Shown here piece after piece: positions 23,011 through 35,971 of a stretch of DNA of 64,000 nt. A program made the position numbers and the translations under genes. Position 1 is the first letter of the stretch; each line of letters starts with the position of its first letter. Below the pieces are notes generated by a model, which was given only the letters and a program-made list of their open reading frames with translations, had not been told where the DNA came from and ran no database searches. The DNA is from Gremmenia infestans (Eukaryota; Ascomycota; Leotiomycetes; Helotiales; Hamatocanthoscyphaceae), in NCBI GenBank assembly GCA_032629725.1, contig JAFEVB010000012.1, forward strand, positions 1,302,001-1,366,000, written 5' to 3'.

Positions 23011-24474
23011 ATGAACATAGTCTCTAAAATAGATCACTCCTGCGCTGCGTGTTGGCACGGAAGACGCAAAGTAAGTCAATCACATAAATGCAATCCGTCC
23101 CGGATACCAAAACTACGTGTTACGCAACGGATGCTAACGACTGAAAAGTGTAACGCGGCAGCCAATGATCGTTGTCAACGTTGCGCTAATTATCTTTTGA
23201 AACGACGCATCATGAACACAGCGTGCATTGAGTATGCTGCTCCGCTATACAATATAGGTACAGCGAAATATATGTCCGAATACATTGGAGCGGACTGATA
23301 GTCAAACAGTCTTGTCTGAACACCTGTTCAAAAACTCTCCCCTCGGGTCTTTGCCTTCCCTCGACACTGCGGGCCAGGACTCAATGACGCTCGACCTGCG
23401 TATCATTCCCTCACAAGGTTCTACAGTCGAGGTCTCCTTGTATCTCTCTGGTCTATTTACAATCCAAAATAAAGATACCCTCAGCTCAATCGATAGCTTG
23501 GCTCGCAGGTTCTCAGCAGAGGTCAAGGCTAAGAAAGGAACTTCCCTACTGATATCCGCATCTGCTCTTGCCGGAGGCTACCTACACCTCCTTTGCTCGG
23601 TCATCGAGGTGACTGAGCAAGCGGATACGAATCGCGATGGGGCTCAGGTGGACAATAATTTCAATGGGTATAACATCGAGACACACTTCAAGTACATGAT
23701 GATATGTCGTCTACAGCAACTCATGAGCGGAATTTTGGAAGCCAACCGAGTCGATGAACAGAAGGACGAGCCCACATACAGGGATGCTTACGGGGCTGCT
23801 GTCGTTCTGCGTCGAGAACTCGCTTACTTTAAGGGTCACATCAGAGGTGGTGGTCTTCACCATGCTGTGAGTAAAGGGACTCGACGTCGATGAGAAACTT
23901 GCTGACAACACAGGCTCATGCCGGTATTAAACCGCTTCTTATCGAGTGGTTTGAGTCTACCGAACGAGAACTTCTCGACCGGATCTGCGAAGGCTGTGGC
24001 CGCTTTGCCGCCTGGCGCTCTTCTACGATTGAGGGCTCGATGAAGAAGCTTCGACGCCACGGGGAAACTCTTACCATAGGCATGCATCTTCACTTGAAGC
24101 AATCCACCGTGCAGCTCACATGTCTTCCGATTTCTAATTCCCTATTCACGAGTATTGGGAACGGGGAAGATATGATTGCTATGCCGGATTTCATGACAAC
24201 GCCAACTATTCTCGAGGACCCGATGCTATATGATCCCGACTTCGATGAGATGGATATGCTAAATCCATCGAAGCACAGCGAAGCTACACCACATGCCACT
24301 CTTGGATATACCGATGACATGAACTTTGCACTCGTCGGCTTTGAAGAGTTTACAGGTGCAGATGCTAATGTCTCCACGTCTGGTTTCCCAGAGGAGGCAA
24401 TATCTGACCCAGGATACATGACAACCACTGGTTGGTATCCAGGCAACTACACGTTTGACGAGGCTCTAAACTGA
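23011..24474 (+). CDS. Putative Zn2Cys6 transcription factor (atypical zinc cluster)
   Basis: Proposed exons 23011-23070, 23149-23231, 23302-23866 and 23914-24474 give 422 residues with all phases consistent; introns start GTAAGT, GTATGC and GTGAGT, and two have CTAAC/CTGAC branch motifs. Residues 10-46 resemble a fungal zinc cluster: CAACWHGRRKC, then CQRC and a sixth Cys. Spacing is C-x2-C-x6-C-x7-C-x2-C, but the last gap is 14 residues instead of the usual 6-9, so the finger may be degenerate or the exon 2/3 boundary wrong. The rest has helical segments and an acidic C-terminus like a regulator activation region. No target pathway can be named. Confidence 0.5.
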
Positions 24475-25396
24475 GTCGCCCCATCCACGCTGGTCGAAAG
24501 ACCTACATTTTCCTTACTACATGTCTTTCCCTTGTCCTCTCTGTCGCTACTTATGCTAGGAACATCCTTGATGAAGATGCTACTTTCATTGCTATGTCAA
24601 AACTGAACAAAGCTGAAATAGTATCTTTTCTTTTGAAACCCAAATTGACGCCAATGGAAAGGTGCACAAATCTTTCCACTTTTTTCCTTTTTCGGATATA
24701 CATTTGCAGAGCAATAGGCAACAAAACAATATGGATTCAATAAATCAATTGTATACCAACTTTAGTGAATCCAGTTTGGTTTATTTACAAAGTAAATAGC
24801 TGGCTCATTAATCAGCCTAAAAAAGTAGAATAAGCCATGAGATTGAAGAAAGCGGTGCATTTAGATTTTATATCTAGAATGATTGATCTTACACTATCTG
24901 ATTAAGTTGAAATTATTCAGAAGAGTAACAGGAGGATTGTAATTGGGTTCTAGCTTAGATCCTTCTATACGAGTCCACAAGATGTAGAAAACAAATGCAT
25001 CAATGTTTTACAAGATGCTAGAAGACGCTACTCGTACTCATACTAGGTACCAACTTATCACGTGCAATACTTAGCTGGTAGGCCTTTCCCCTTCTGATAA
25101 GACTGTGGGGTCGCTAAAGCAAGATCTGAAGTACCGTGCCTTAGGAGACGCAGACGCGCATCAATCTTCAAGAAATATCGCGATCTATGGCACTATGGAC
25201 CCTTAATATTCAACCTGCCACTCTGTTCCACTTCCAACGTCCCAGATGTACCAGTCGTCCCGATAACCACCTGACACTTTGGAGAACGAAAGCAAGAGGA
25301 TAATCTGTCATTTTGACGGATATTTTCATTACCAACGAACTCCCGCAGCCTCGTCTGTCGCCTCGCCGCAGTTGGGCGTCGCCCGATCTGTACAAC
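24475..25396. other. Intergenic region, AT-rich, no gene seen
   Basis: Stops are frequent in all frames. It holds the 3' end of the regulator gene and the promoter of the SNF2 gene. Confidence 0.5.
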
Positions 25397-28300
25397 ATGG
25401 GGGACTCGCAGCAGGCCATAGCCGCATCACAGAAACAGGCAAAGCAGGAGCTCTTGGACGAACTGTGCTTTCAGAAAGTTCTTCTTCAGTCTATCGATCA
25501 TAATGTACAGGACAAGGAGGATGCAACACATCAAGTGAAGCAAGAGATAGCTGTATTGGAGAAAAGGTTGAGGGACTTGAAGCGCGGCACTCAGCCTACA
25601 GCCTCGAATTCTTCTCGCGATATATCATCCCTTGTATCTTCTCAAGCCTCGTCTTCAAACAAGACACCTTCTAAGAATCCTATCGCTGAGGGAGCCGTTG
25701 ACAGTATGGATGGGTATATGAGTATGTCCTCTGGTTTCTTTGTACTTTCTATGCACGAAGCCGCAAATCCATAATACATTTGCATATCTCCTCTTCAATC
25801 TTCCTTTCTACTTGTCCCATCATATCTAACTAACACTTCATGGCAGATCAGGAGCAATCACACGGCCAGTCGGGGGTTGATTCAACAGCTTCTACCCCGA
25901 ACTCGCACTCTGCGAAATCGATTCCAGAAATAACCACACCTTCCTCGATGAACCTCGTATCTCGCAAACGAACACACAGCAAACACGTCGATGGAGGGCT
26001 AGCACCACCTTTTTACGGAGGCAACAAATCTCGACGTACTTCTCCCAGCCCATACACAAGTCCAGCAACGCCAGGTGAAAGTTCAGGGTATGGATACCCT
26101 ATGATTGGTGACGGTTTTTCCGACCTCACTATGTTTGTTTACAGTTTCACTTTCCCCTCAAGTTTCAACCTTTAGCTCTTGCTCTTAAACTTCCTAATTC
26201 GCATCCGTATTCTCGCTTTGACATGTAAAGCTAAACATTCTACTTAGGGATGACGAATTTGCCGCTTTCGATAAGGAGTTCTTCCAAAGCCAGAAGGCTG
26301 CGGAGGATCAGGCTAAACAACAGAAGCTAGACGAAGAATTTGCTCGTAGTCTACAGACCGATGGCTTTGCAGTAATTAATCCACCCTCCACCTCGGGACC
26401 TTCGGGCTTTGATCGAAATGCTGGACATCTCCAGGCGTCGAGCTCTTCACCTGCGAATACACCTTCCAGCTCTGCACATAATGCATTTGATCGAATGTCT
26501 GGGGTACGTCATGGGTCGAGCTCATCTACCACAGCATCAAACAATCGTGAAAACGCACATACAGCTTCAGCCAGGAGGCTTCCACCTGGCTGGAACAATA
26601 GTGCAGTATCCAGCGGTAATAATTTCCGTACGAACTTCGTCTCGCCATTCAAGACAGAGTCAAGCAATCCTTTCAGTATGAATTCCTTTGCGCCCGTCAA
26701 GGCAGAGCAGAAGTATTCGATCCCTGGTACCTTCCCAGATGATTCCTCTGTTGCCAGTGATTCCGACATAGAGATCATTCCCCCGTCGGCATTTCGTGCC
26801 AATGGACGACACCCTACAACATCTGGTGGAACATTTCGAACACAGCACCAGCTCCCAAACCTTTCATCTGAAGAAATAGCGGCTGGTAATGCTGCTCTTA
26901 GTCGTCTCGAGCAATCTGCCCCCAATACTGCCTTGCAGCGAGCGATGTATGGTAAGCAGAAACGTCCAAGCTGGATGCACACTCAATCCTACCCTGCATT
27001 ACCACGAGGCTCCATGAGCTCCTCTGGATCTGGTGGATATCCATTCCAACATTTGGACATGGGAGTGAGCATGGGAATGCCCGGTGGTTACTCGGGAGAT
27101 TTTGTGTATCCTCACTCTGCTTACACACCTATAGGAACCGGTATGCCAAAGCAAGAACCTGGATTGGGATACCATTTGAACGGCTTAAGCAGTGGCTACG
27201 ATTCTCCACAATCGGATCCACTGCTGGGTGTAATTGGTCGTGCACATGCGCAAAGGTCCGATGATCTCTACGGCCTAGATAGTATTTCTGGGTATGACTT
27301 TAGCGGGGAGATGAGAGAGCAGTACGACTACATTGTCAATGATCCTCGCAAGAACAACGAAGAAATCAAGTCGTTACTACAGAACATTTGTGCGGACGTT
27401 GATCTACCTGCTGAGAGTAGGGAAGGGACACCCGAGGGTCTCAAATATCCCTTGGTAGGTTATTGAGCTTGTGTTCAATTGTAGCTCAATGCTAACAACA
27501 TATCAGTATGAACACCAAAAGGTCGCCTTAACTTGGCTCAAGTCAATGGAGCAGGGAACTAACAAAGGTGGTATTCTCGCTGATGATATGGGATTGGGAA
27601 AGACTCTTAGCGCTTTGGCTTTGATTTTGACTAGGCCATCCACTGATCGGGCTCGCAAGGTACGCATTCGCGTCTCTCATGACTAGAGAATATACTAATT
27701 GCTCGTAGACCACTCTTATTGTCGGCCCGGTCGCACTACTCCGTCAATGGGAGCGGGAGATTCGACAGAAAGTTAACGGCAGTCATAGATTGAGCACTAA
27801 ACTAGTTCACGGACAGAATAGGAAGATCAGTTGGGACGACCTTCGAAATTTTGATGTTGTTTTGACGAGTTACGGCACTCTGGGCGCTGAGCACAAACGT
27901 CTAGAAATTTACCTCGACAAAGAAAAAAAGTCCGGCAACCGCGACGTTGATCAGACACCGATGAAGAAGCTCTTCCCTATGTTAGGGCCGAAGAGTTTGT
28001 TTTACCGTATCATCCTCGACGAGGCTCAGTGCATCAAGAATAAGAGTACACGGTCCGCTCGAGCTGCCTGTACTCTCAAATCTATGTTCAGACTCTGCCT
28101 TACTGGAACTCCCATGATGAATAATGTTGGGGAGCTATACTCTTTGATACACTTCCTAAGGATCAAGCCTTACAACGAGTGGCAGAGGTTTAGTCAGGTT
28201 TGTGGCCCTTCCCTTTCTCACCTGCTGCGGACAATTGTCTGACAAACCACAGGAGTTCGGTATGTTGACAAAAGGCTCCTCAAGAAAGTATGACGCCGAT

Positions 28301-29899
28301 CGAGCGATGCAAAGACTGCAGACTGTTTTAAAGGCGGTCCTTCTTCGTCGCACGAAACAATCACAGATTGATGGCAAGCCCATCATAAATTTGCCCCCCA
28401 AAACAATCGAGACTCAGCACGTTGTGTTTAGCGATGATGAGCTATCGTTCTATCAAGCCCTTGAGTCCAAGACACAAATCCAGTTTAATAAGTATCTGAG
28501 ACAAAACACAGTTGGCAAGAACTACTCGAATATTCTGGTCCTTCTATTGCGTCTTCGACAGGCCTGTTGCCATCCGCATCTAATCACAGATTTTGACGAT
28601 GCGCCTGCGGACAATCTCACGGCAGAGATAATGCAAGAACTAGCTCGAAGTCTTTTGCCGGATGTTGTTACCAGGCTACTTGGGGCGGATGGATTCGAGG
28701 TAAGTCGTCTAGTCCCCTATTATCTGTATCTACTGACAATATGCCAGTGCCCCATCTGTTACGATGGAGTACTAAACCCAAGTATCATTATTCCTTGTGG
28801 TCACAATACGTGCCCTGAATGTCTCGCTTCGATATCGACCGCAGCTGCGCAGCAGAATATCGCTGACGGGAATGAAGGTGCAGCCCACGCAAAATGTCCC
28901 GAGTGCCGTGGCAACCTTGACCCGAATAAGGTTATTGACTACCGCACGTTCAAAAAGGTTCATGACCCTGATGCAGCCGGTGATGATGATGAGGCTGCTG
29001 CCCCTAGCGTTAGCGACGATGATAGCACCGACTCAGGTTCCGAAACAGAGGATGAGGATGATGCCGATAGTGATGGAGATCTAAGAGATTTTATTGTCCC
29101 TGATGACATTGTTGATACCGAGGATGAGGAGGAAGCCGATGACGAGGGTGTTAATGAAGGTGACGATGAGGTTGAGGTTGAGCCCAAGGCAAAATCCAGA
29201 TCCAAGACCAAGAAATCCTCGAAGCGTAGCAAAAAGGAGAAAAAGGACAAAAAGGGCAAGGGAAAAGAGAAGGAGAAACCACATTTGTCGCTCGCGATGT
29301 TGAAGAAGGAAGCCTCGAGATCCGCCAAAGGCAAACGCCAATACCTGCGCTATCTTCGCAAGAACTGGCAACCCTCTGCCAAAGTCGACAAGTGCGTGGA
29401 TCTTCTAGAACGATTTCAAAAAGAAGGCGAAAAGACTATTGTATTTAGTCAATTCGTTTCCCTACTGGATCTCCTCCAAGTCCCAATCGACGAGCGGGGC
29501 TGGACAATGGAACGCTACGACGGCGGTATGAATAGCGACGCCCGTAACGATGCCATTGTCCGCTTTACCGACGACCCGAAATGCAAGATCATGCTTATCT
29601 CCCTCAAAGCCGGGAATGCTGGCCTTAACCTTGTTGCCGCTTCTCGCGTCATTATCCTCGATCCATTTTGGAACCCGTATATCGAATATCAGGCCGTTGA
29701 CCGAGCATATCGTATTGGTCAGCAGAAACCAGTTCAGGTCCATAGGATTTTGATCGAGGGTACTGTTGAGGATCGAATTATTGAGATGCAGAAGCAAAAG
29801 GAGAAGCTGGTCAATGCTGCGCTAGACGAGGGTGCTAATAAGAGTCTTGGAAGACTTGATGTGGCGCAGTTGGCGTATTTGTTCGGTGTCGGACGGTAA
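25397..29899 (+). CDS. ULS1: SNF2-family ATPase with RING finger (ULS1-like)
   Basis: Seven exons (25397-25721, 25847-26132, 26248-27454, 27507-27659, 27709-28197, 28253-28699, 28748-29899) encode 1352 residues. The N-terminus has a coiled-coil-like stretch and long Ser-rich disordered regions. The SNF2 ATPase starts near 605: ADDMGLGKT (motif I, about 635), DEAQ (motif II, about 760) and LTGTPMMNN (motif III). A C3HC4 RING (CPICYD...CGHNTCPEC...CPEC) sits at about 970-1020, inside the helicase, followed by an Asp/Glu-rich then Lys-rich insert and the C-terminal helicase half (FSQFVSLLDLL, DRAYRIGQQKPV). This layout matches Uls1/Rrp-type SUMO-targeted translocases that strip proteins from DNA. 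RAD5/RAD16 relatives share the RING placement, but the N-terminus lacks HIRAN. Confidence 0.93.
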
Positions 29900-30673
29900 T
29901 TCCTCTTTGATTCTACCTACCACACATACCCCTTACTGCTTCTATTTTCGCTCTATATTTCAGTACACAGATAGATATCGAGTTTGCTACGTTAGAGGGA
30001 GGCTGCGAGTGTGTATAAAAGTTTGATATTTTCAATTGGCGAGTTCTTTACTAGGTGGATAGATTATTTGCGCAAGCAGAATGAAACTGGAAAATGGGCT
30101 GGCTTATGATACCCTGGAAGGAAAGTGGAGTGGCGTTAATTCGGACTGGACTGGACAGGATGGGCTGGAACAAGAGTGCGGGAGTACTTGATCATACGTT
30201 TGCCTATGCTTTGGGGAGCAGAATATCTTGTGAATACACAAGTAAAGCCTAGTAAGAATATGAAATTGCTTTTCTAGGTGTGCTTTGATTTATTTATTGG
30301 TTGAGATGAGGTGAGGTGAGGTGGCTGCTTCTTTCTGATTTTCTCTTGCTCTTGCTCTTGCTCTTGCTTTTGCTTATGCTTCAAAATACAATAATCGGGG
30401 TTGTAGATGTCTCCGGTATAGATAGCCTTTATGCCTCGTATTTCGTGCCCCGTATTCTCGGGTTGAGTTCTGGAATCAATCGCTTTATGTCACACTTCGT
30501 TGACATGGGAGGGGAGAGGAAGGGGTGAATGAATGTGTTGACACTTCCTATTTGGGCAAGCGAGACACCTTCAAGATGCGATGCGATGTGACTTCTGCTC
30601 TGTCTTCCAACCCTCTTTCTTCCTCTTCAACTTCAACATCGATCTCAAATACATCCCAACTAGGGACCGAACG
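29900..30673. other. Intergenic region with a hexamer microsatellite
   Basis: It contains four perfect CTCTTG units at 30343-30366, followed by decayed copies, and a GAGGTG run near 30307-30322. No gene is supported. Confidence 0.5.
30343..30366. repeat. (CTCTTG)4 microsatellite
   Basis: Four exact hexamers, then CTTTTGCTT remnants. It lies in non-coding DNA after the SNF2 gene. Confidence 0.8.
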
Positions 30674-31793
30674 ATGCAAGACGCAATCAAAGGACGAGAG
30701 TGCAGCGCAGCAGCTAGCATGGACGGCGCTGAGATGCCTGATCGTGAGTGTTTACCTGTTAATAATGTGGGTGGGTGGTCTTTGGAGCTGACAAGATGGT
30801 TGTTCGCACTGAATATCGACGAGGAGAGTGCCCCCGCTACCATAGCGAATGCCATGGGTCGAACGGGGAAGATGAGGGAAGCACAGAATATCTCAGGCCC
30901 GTTATCAATTTTGGGACATGTTACATCGGACCGTAAATCACTTATGGGTAGCTTCCTATCCCCTTGTTTCTTTTCCCTGCTAATGTGTTACTTCAGAGCC
31001 AGAGCAGTCATCATTCCACACTTGCGTTACGGTGGCGCCCCCACTGACCGAATTCACACTATTCCCAAAACTTCCCATCGAACTACGCATCAAGATTTAG
31101 AAGAGTAATATTCCCGGACCCCGACTGGTTCATCTTGGAATTGCCTCATCCATAACAACTTGTGCGACTCCCGGATTTGATAATATCATGTGCCAGGAGA
31201 TCAACTCCGCAGTTGAGACAGTCATAGCTGTCACCCAAGTCTGTCGGGAGGCATATGATGAAGTCAAAGTCAAATACCACAAATACCACAAATACCAGGG
31301 TCTCGTCTCCTTATAGTTATGAGCAGTATGTCTCTGTCAACAGAGTTATCGATACAATTTTCGTAGATCTGAGGCGAGTGTTTCTTTTTACAGATGTCAA
31401 GCGAGTTCTGTCAACCCTAGGCGGAGTCAACCATATAGCAATCAGTGCATGCTCTGTCACTGAGGATCTGATGGAGTACCTCGAGATTATCAATGAACTG
31501 CTTCCTTCTATCGAACGATTGTAATTTGCCCCGATTCCGCCTGCTTGGGCGGGTCCCTTGGATACGAATACCAGCTCGTTGCACTTTCTACGTCGAATGA
31601 AATGCTCAGGGTTGATCCAAAAGTAGCAGCGGATAATGTTGACGTGGTCGTTGAAGGAGATTATATAATGCGCAAGGTCCGTTCTAGCGAAGTATATAAC
31701 ATGTTATGGTCCAACAAAAAAGCTTTCGCAGTTGATATTATGACGATGGGGAGAGAAAAAAAGGGATGTCCATACTGGTCACTAGGTCTCTAA
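30674..31793 (+). pseudogene. 2EXR-domain gene, broken
   Basis: The 2EXR family opening FPKLPIELRIKI is clear at about 31060-31097. The next codon, where the family has Trp, is TAG (31098-31100). The same frame then continues with family-like sequence (IPGPRLVHLGIAS...VTQVCREAYDEV) to two more stops near 31313. Homology resumes in another frame from about 31310 (NRVIDTIFVDL...LSTLGGVNHIAI). A likely first exon is 30674-30947, joined by a 49-nt intron to 30997. One nonsense change plus at least one frame change make this a decayed gene. A triplicated nine-base unit (AATACCACA-type, about 31275-31302) sits at the frame break. 2EXR function is unknown. Confidence 0.6.
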
Positions 31794-32602
31794 TATGGCA
31801 AGAATTATTCTCCCAAGCATTGGGAGTCAGTCCTTCTAGTTGATGGAAGCTTCAGGACATACGATAGAGGCACTCTTCCCCATCTTCTTGAGAACTTGTG
31901 TGAGATATGTGGATCCTCGCGATGGATTCCAGAATAGGACTACATGGAAAAGGAGAATGAAAGTGATTTCTGGTTATGGTTCTGGGTGCACACATTGGAC
32001 TGGTGGTCTTCCGTGAGCTTTTTAATCCTTCAGCATTAGCCTGTTTCGCAAGCATGTCTCTTCAGATTATTCAGGCAGAGATATACGCTGCATGGAACTC
32101 TTCATGGATACTTGTGTTTGCCTAGAAGATAGCTGATGCTATACAACGAAGATCGTTAAACCAAAAAAGGGACTATTGCTAATGCCATTGAAGTGATGGA
32201 GTGTGGGTTTCCCTGGATCAAAGCCAAAGTACCCAGCCCCTTTTCATCTTCGCACGTTTTGCCAAACAACAACCGTTTTATCTACTCCTTGTATTTTGTG
32301 TAAAGGTTTGGTTGTTGCTTAATTTAAATTATATGCCATACTCTCAATGAAAATTTCCAGCTTTTATATTCTCACTACTCGTCAAACCCGCAGGGTCCTG
32401 GCGATTGTCAGCAGTTATAGTGCCACACCTCTAGGGCAATCACTACAAGTGGCCTTTCAGGGTGAGTTAGGAGCATCTTACAACATGATTATGTCGTCTC
32501 TTCCGGGCCTATCTGAATACCCAAACCCATTGAGCTGTTTTCATCTGGAACTTACGAGCTCGGTCTTCGATTCTATGAACCCGTCTCTTTCAGCCACTTG
32601 AA
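31794..32602. other. Intergenic region, possible tail of the 2EXR relic
   Basis: Short open segments near 31800-31920 may still belong to the decayed 2EXR gene. After about 32000 nothing is recognisable. Confidence 0.4.
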
Positions 32603-33978
32603 TCACCCGGGAGTCGGTGGAATGGAATCCTCTTGTTGGAAACCGATGAAGCTCCTCCTTGATGATCTCTTGGATTTCGGGAAGTGATTGCTAGTGTAAT
32701 GGTCTACACGCTCCTTCCAGTTCTGGAAACTTTTCGAGCAATTTATATATGTGCAAACTCTGGGCCAGTTGGAATCGATGGGGTAGTGCCATTCCTCTGT
32801 CTTCCTAGCAGTCTCGAGAGCTGCTTTCCGTTGCAGCTCCGGAACCCCGGGATGCTTATTTTTTAGATGATGCTTCAACCCGGTATGTCGTTTTCGCCGG
32901 ACGCTATGCTGGCTTCTCGACTCTTCGCACTGCAGGACGTGCTCTATGCAAGTTTCCAGAGCAGAATGTGTCTCGGAACAAGATGCGCATGAAAATTGTC
33001 TTTGACTTTGATTGCCAGCGTCAGACACCACCGCGCAGAGTAAGCACAGGAATTTATTTTGCGCCCAGTGGACGTCTTTCTCGTGTCTTTCCCACGAAGA
33101 TGGCGATACGAAGTTTTCGGAGCAGCCTGTGTATGTGCAATGGCAAGGCGGTTCCTGCGTTGACGTACTCGCTTTTGTCGGATTGGTATCTGAAGGCACT
33201 CCTGCTTCTGTAAAACAATCCGGATCTTGAAAATTGGACCTTGTCATTGTTGACTCGCGATCAATATCTAGAGTATCTTCCCTACTACCGATTTGAAGTC
33301 GTGAGGCGGGTCCGGGCGCGGGTCCCATTCCTGAGCGGCGCCCTCGAAACCAATCGTCTATTTTCTCAAAGCCAACGTCCAGAAAGTCTGCTAGTTTTGT
33401 CTTTTCCTGATACGAGGGATCCAATGTTCTAAAGCTGCCATACACCTCCAGAATCGCTGTTTGGAAATCCTCATCTCGTCGTTCGTGTATTCCATTCTCC
33501 ACGCCCGTGAATCGCGTGCGCTTTCTCGGTCGTTCTTCCGTTTCCACAAGAGGGTACGTTGTTATACCAGCTTTAGGGATACCGAGCAGTGGCCGGAATT
33601 CTTCATCCGCAGTCGCCGCAGCCTTTTAAATGTTAGCTTTCGTCGCTCGCTAACATAGGATGGGTTTCAACGTACTTGGTCCCACGAAGCTAGGTTTTGC
33701 AGCGGATCGTCCTGTTGTATATCTGCCACTTCGTTCATGGCCACGCTGTCAACCTCCGGAGCTTGCTGACTCTCTTGCTGGCCAAGAAGTACGTCGTGGT
33801 TATTTATGGCCTCAAAGTCGAAGAGGCTATCGATGTAGATATCTTCGAGGGCCGAAAGCTCTGGAGGTGGGGGAACATTCGGATCCCATCCTCCATGCCC
33901 ATCGCCGCGGCCAAATAGATCTTCTTGACTGCCAAAGCCGTTGGCATTACTGCCTGGCGATGGCATATTACCTGCCAT
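32603..33978 (-). CDS. Homeodomain-like and C2H2 zinc-finger protein
   Basis: Two exons, 33978-33676 and 33622-32603, with a 53-nt intron (GTACGT...AAAG), encode 440 residues. The first 100 residues are acidic and Gly/Pro-rich. Residues about 130-195 resemble a homeodomain: a basic start (RPRKRTRF), then helices ending in DDWFRGRR, which matches the WFxNRR recognition helix. The C-terminal half has C2H2-type fingers: CTYTGCSENF...H-x4-H near 265-290, further Cys pairs around LCLLC and FSCASC, and a last finger CTYINCSKSF...HYTSNHF. Homeobox plus C2H2 proteins are known in fungi as putative DNA-binding regulators. Targets are unknown. The N-terminal start may be a few codons later (MPSPG). Confidence 0.7.
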
Positions 33979-34479
33979 GAATTCCGGAGCCGGTGGAGGG
34001 CATAGTTGGAGGTGCTGAGTTGGCGGGGAGGGGGATTCAGAACAGAGTCCGGGGGGGTGTGGCGCAGCTCTTGCACACTTTAGCCACAGCAATGCAACAT
34101 CGTAACGTTCGTTGCATGCGTTCGTTGCATGCGGCATCAACCTTTAACAATTATTCTCGAGTAGTGATGCTCTCTGGTAAGTACTAAAGGTCCGTAGTAA
34201 GATATACCATTTTAGTTCACGCAGGCCATCGAGGCATTATAGTAGTTGCACACTTCGCTAGCTGATTATTCTGCCGTCAAGACAAGTTGGTCTCAAGGAA
34301 GAGTCGAATAGGAGTCAAGATGACTATGCAAGTGTCTCTAGTAGCAGATCAGCTCTCTGTATAAAATATGTCCGACTGCTTCTCGTACTTTAGATGTCAC
34401 AATAAAGCGTGAAAAGCAACCTGCTATTACCCGCCGATTCTATGTAACTTCAAAAAGAACGCTACCCATTGTCACCTTG
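33979..34479. other. Intergenic region
   Basis: It lies between two minus-strand genes and should hold the promoter of the zinc-finger gene. A direct GTTCGTTGCATGC-type repeat occurs near 34109-34132. Nothing else is seen. Confidence 0.5.
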
Positions 34480-35971
34480 TCACACTCCAATCGCAGCCTG
34501 AGAAGCACGCAAACTGCCCACAACAGTAAACGCTAGGACCGGAGAAATGATATACGATATCTACAGCACAACTCTCGTCAATATGCCTCAACTAAAACCC
34601 AGAAAAAAAGGAGAGAAGGGGAGAAGGGGAGAAACTCACAGTCAACAACTTCGCAATCTTATCCTCATCCGCCGCGTCACAATCACTGACCTCCACCATC
34701 GTGATAAGCTTCATAGCCGGCGGTCCAGTCGGCATCAGCATCATTGCAAACCACAACATCGGATCCGTTCCCAGCACATCCGTCTTCTTGGCCAATCCAT
34801 ATACAACAGCAATCGAAATCACAGGCCACACCAAAAATCGGACCAGCAGTACGAAAACTGTAGTCAACCATGGCGTGGCGCTCGCTGATGATTCTTCCGC
34901 GCTTTGGGCTCGTGACTTTTGCATGGCCGTGTAGAGCGATACGCCTGCTACCAGGACGGGTAACGCGACGAAGAGCCCGCCGATATTGTTCAGGGACGCG
35001 GTGAGCCATGCTGTGAAGATGCCGCCGTCTTGCGTGTCGTTAAAGAATGCTCGGTGAAGAGCAGGGATGAGACCGATGATGGCGCCGAGCACGGCGCCGA
35101 GGAGAGGCGCGTTCAGGAAGTCGTAGAGGAACAGGACCCACCAGCGAGTGCGGTCGCTGGTTTTCCGCCAGCGTTTCTTGGTGATGAATGAGGGGCGGTG
35201 ATCGGGGGTGGTGGGTGTGTTGGAGGGCTCGCGGGATTTGGATGGGAAGAAGGATTTAGACACCACAGATAGCCTTGGGAGATTCCGAGGCAGAAGATGG
35301 CTCTGATCAGTAGGTGAGAGATCCTCATCATCATTACTATCATCCCGTCCTTCGCCATTCCCATTGCCATTCCCATTCCCATTCCCATTCTCTTCATCCT
35401 CATTCTCGCTTTCATCCTCGCCCGATTTATCATTCGGTTCATCAGGAGCATGCTCCGAATCAATAAGTCTAGGCCCCACTGCAAACGTCAAGCAACTCGA
35501 CACAGTAGCAAAGACCAAAAAGTACGACTTGGCCCTTTCAATCGCATCCCTAGTCGACTCATCCGTAACAATCAGACTCCCCAGAATGCCCGTCTCATCC
35601 AGACTCTGAATAAGCAGCAGCGGGTAACTCGTCGTATTATTGAACATAATAGCAGCCGTGATCCAATCCGGCATGCCCAAGAGCAAATGCGCACCAACTC
35701 CAATCAGAAATGATACGAGATGCGCGATCAGCGCCCAGACGAGAATCACTACATATCGATGCGCGGAACCTGAATGCAGCTCCGAGCCGATCTTCGTGAG
35801 CAGCAGGGCCGGGAGGAATAGCTTGACGCATATTTTGGAGATGGATTTCGCGTTCGTGCTATTTAGCAGCGATAGGCGCGCTGAGATGGCTCCGTAGAAT
35901 ATGACGAGCAGGACTGATAAGCTTGCCTGCACGGCTGCTAGGAATGTATTGAGGAGGCCGGCTTGCGCCAT
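34480..35971 (-). CDS. PIN-like (auxin efflux carrier family) membrane transporter
   Basis: Two exons, 35971-34640 and 34560-34480, with a 79-nt intron (GTGAGT...GTAG), encode 470 residues. The last exon supplies the final helix (ISPVLAFTVVGSLRAS) of the ten-helix fold. N-terminal helices about 10-160 include the family signature FNNTTSYPLLLIQSL. A long hydrophilic loop (about 165-285) is rich in Asp/Glu and contains five Asn-Gly dipeptides from a CCATTC-type DNA repeat. The C-terminal helices carry MLMPTGPPAMKL, a conserved region of fungal ECM3-like carriers. Such proteins sit in the endoplasmic reticulum or plasma membrane; the fungal substrate is not established. Confidence 0.92.

Noticed and set aside
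25313..25396. Longer start of the SNF2 protein
   Set aside because: The upstream frame has no ATG; the first ATG is 25397 with an ideal context (ACAACATGG).
34547..34888. 113-codon plus-strand ORF over the PIN-like gene end
   Set aside because: It is antisense to a confirmed membrane-protein frame and has no recognisable feature.
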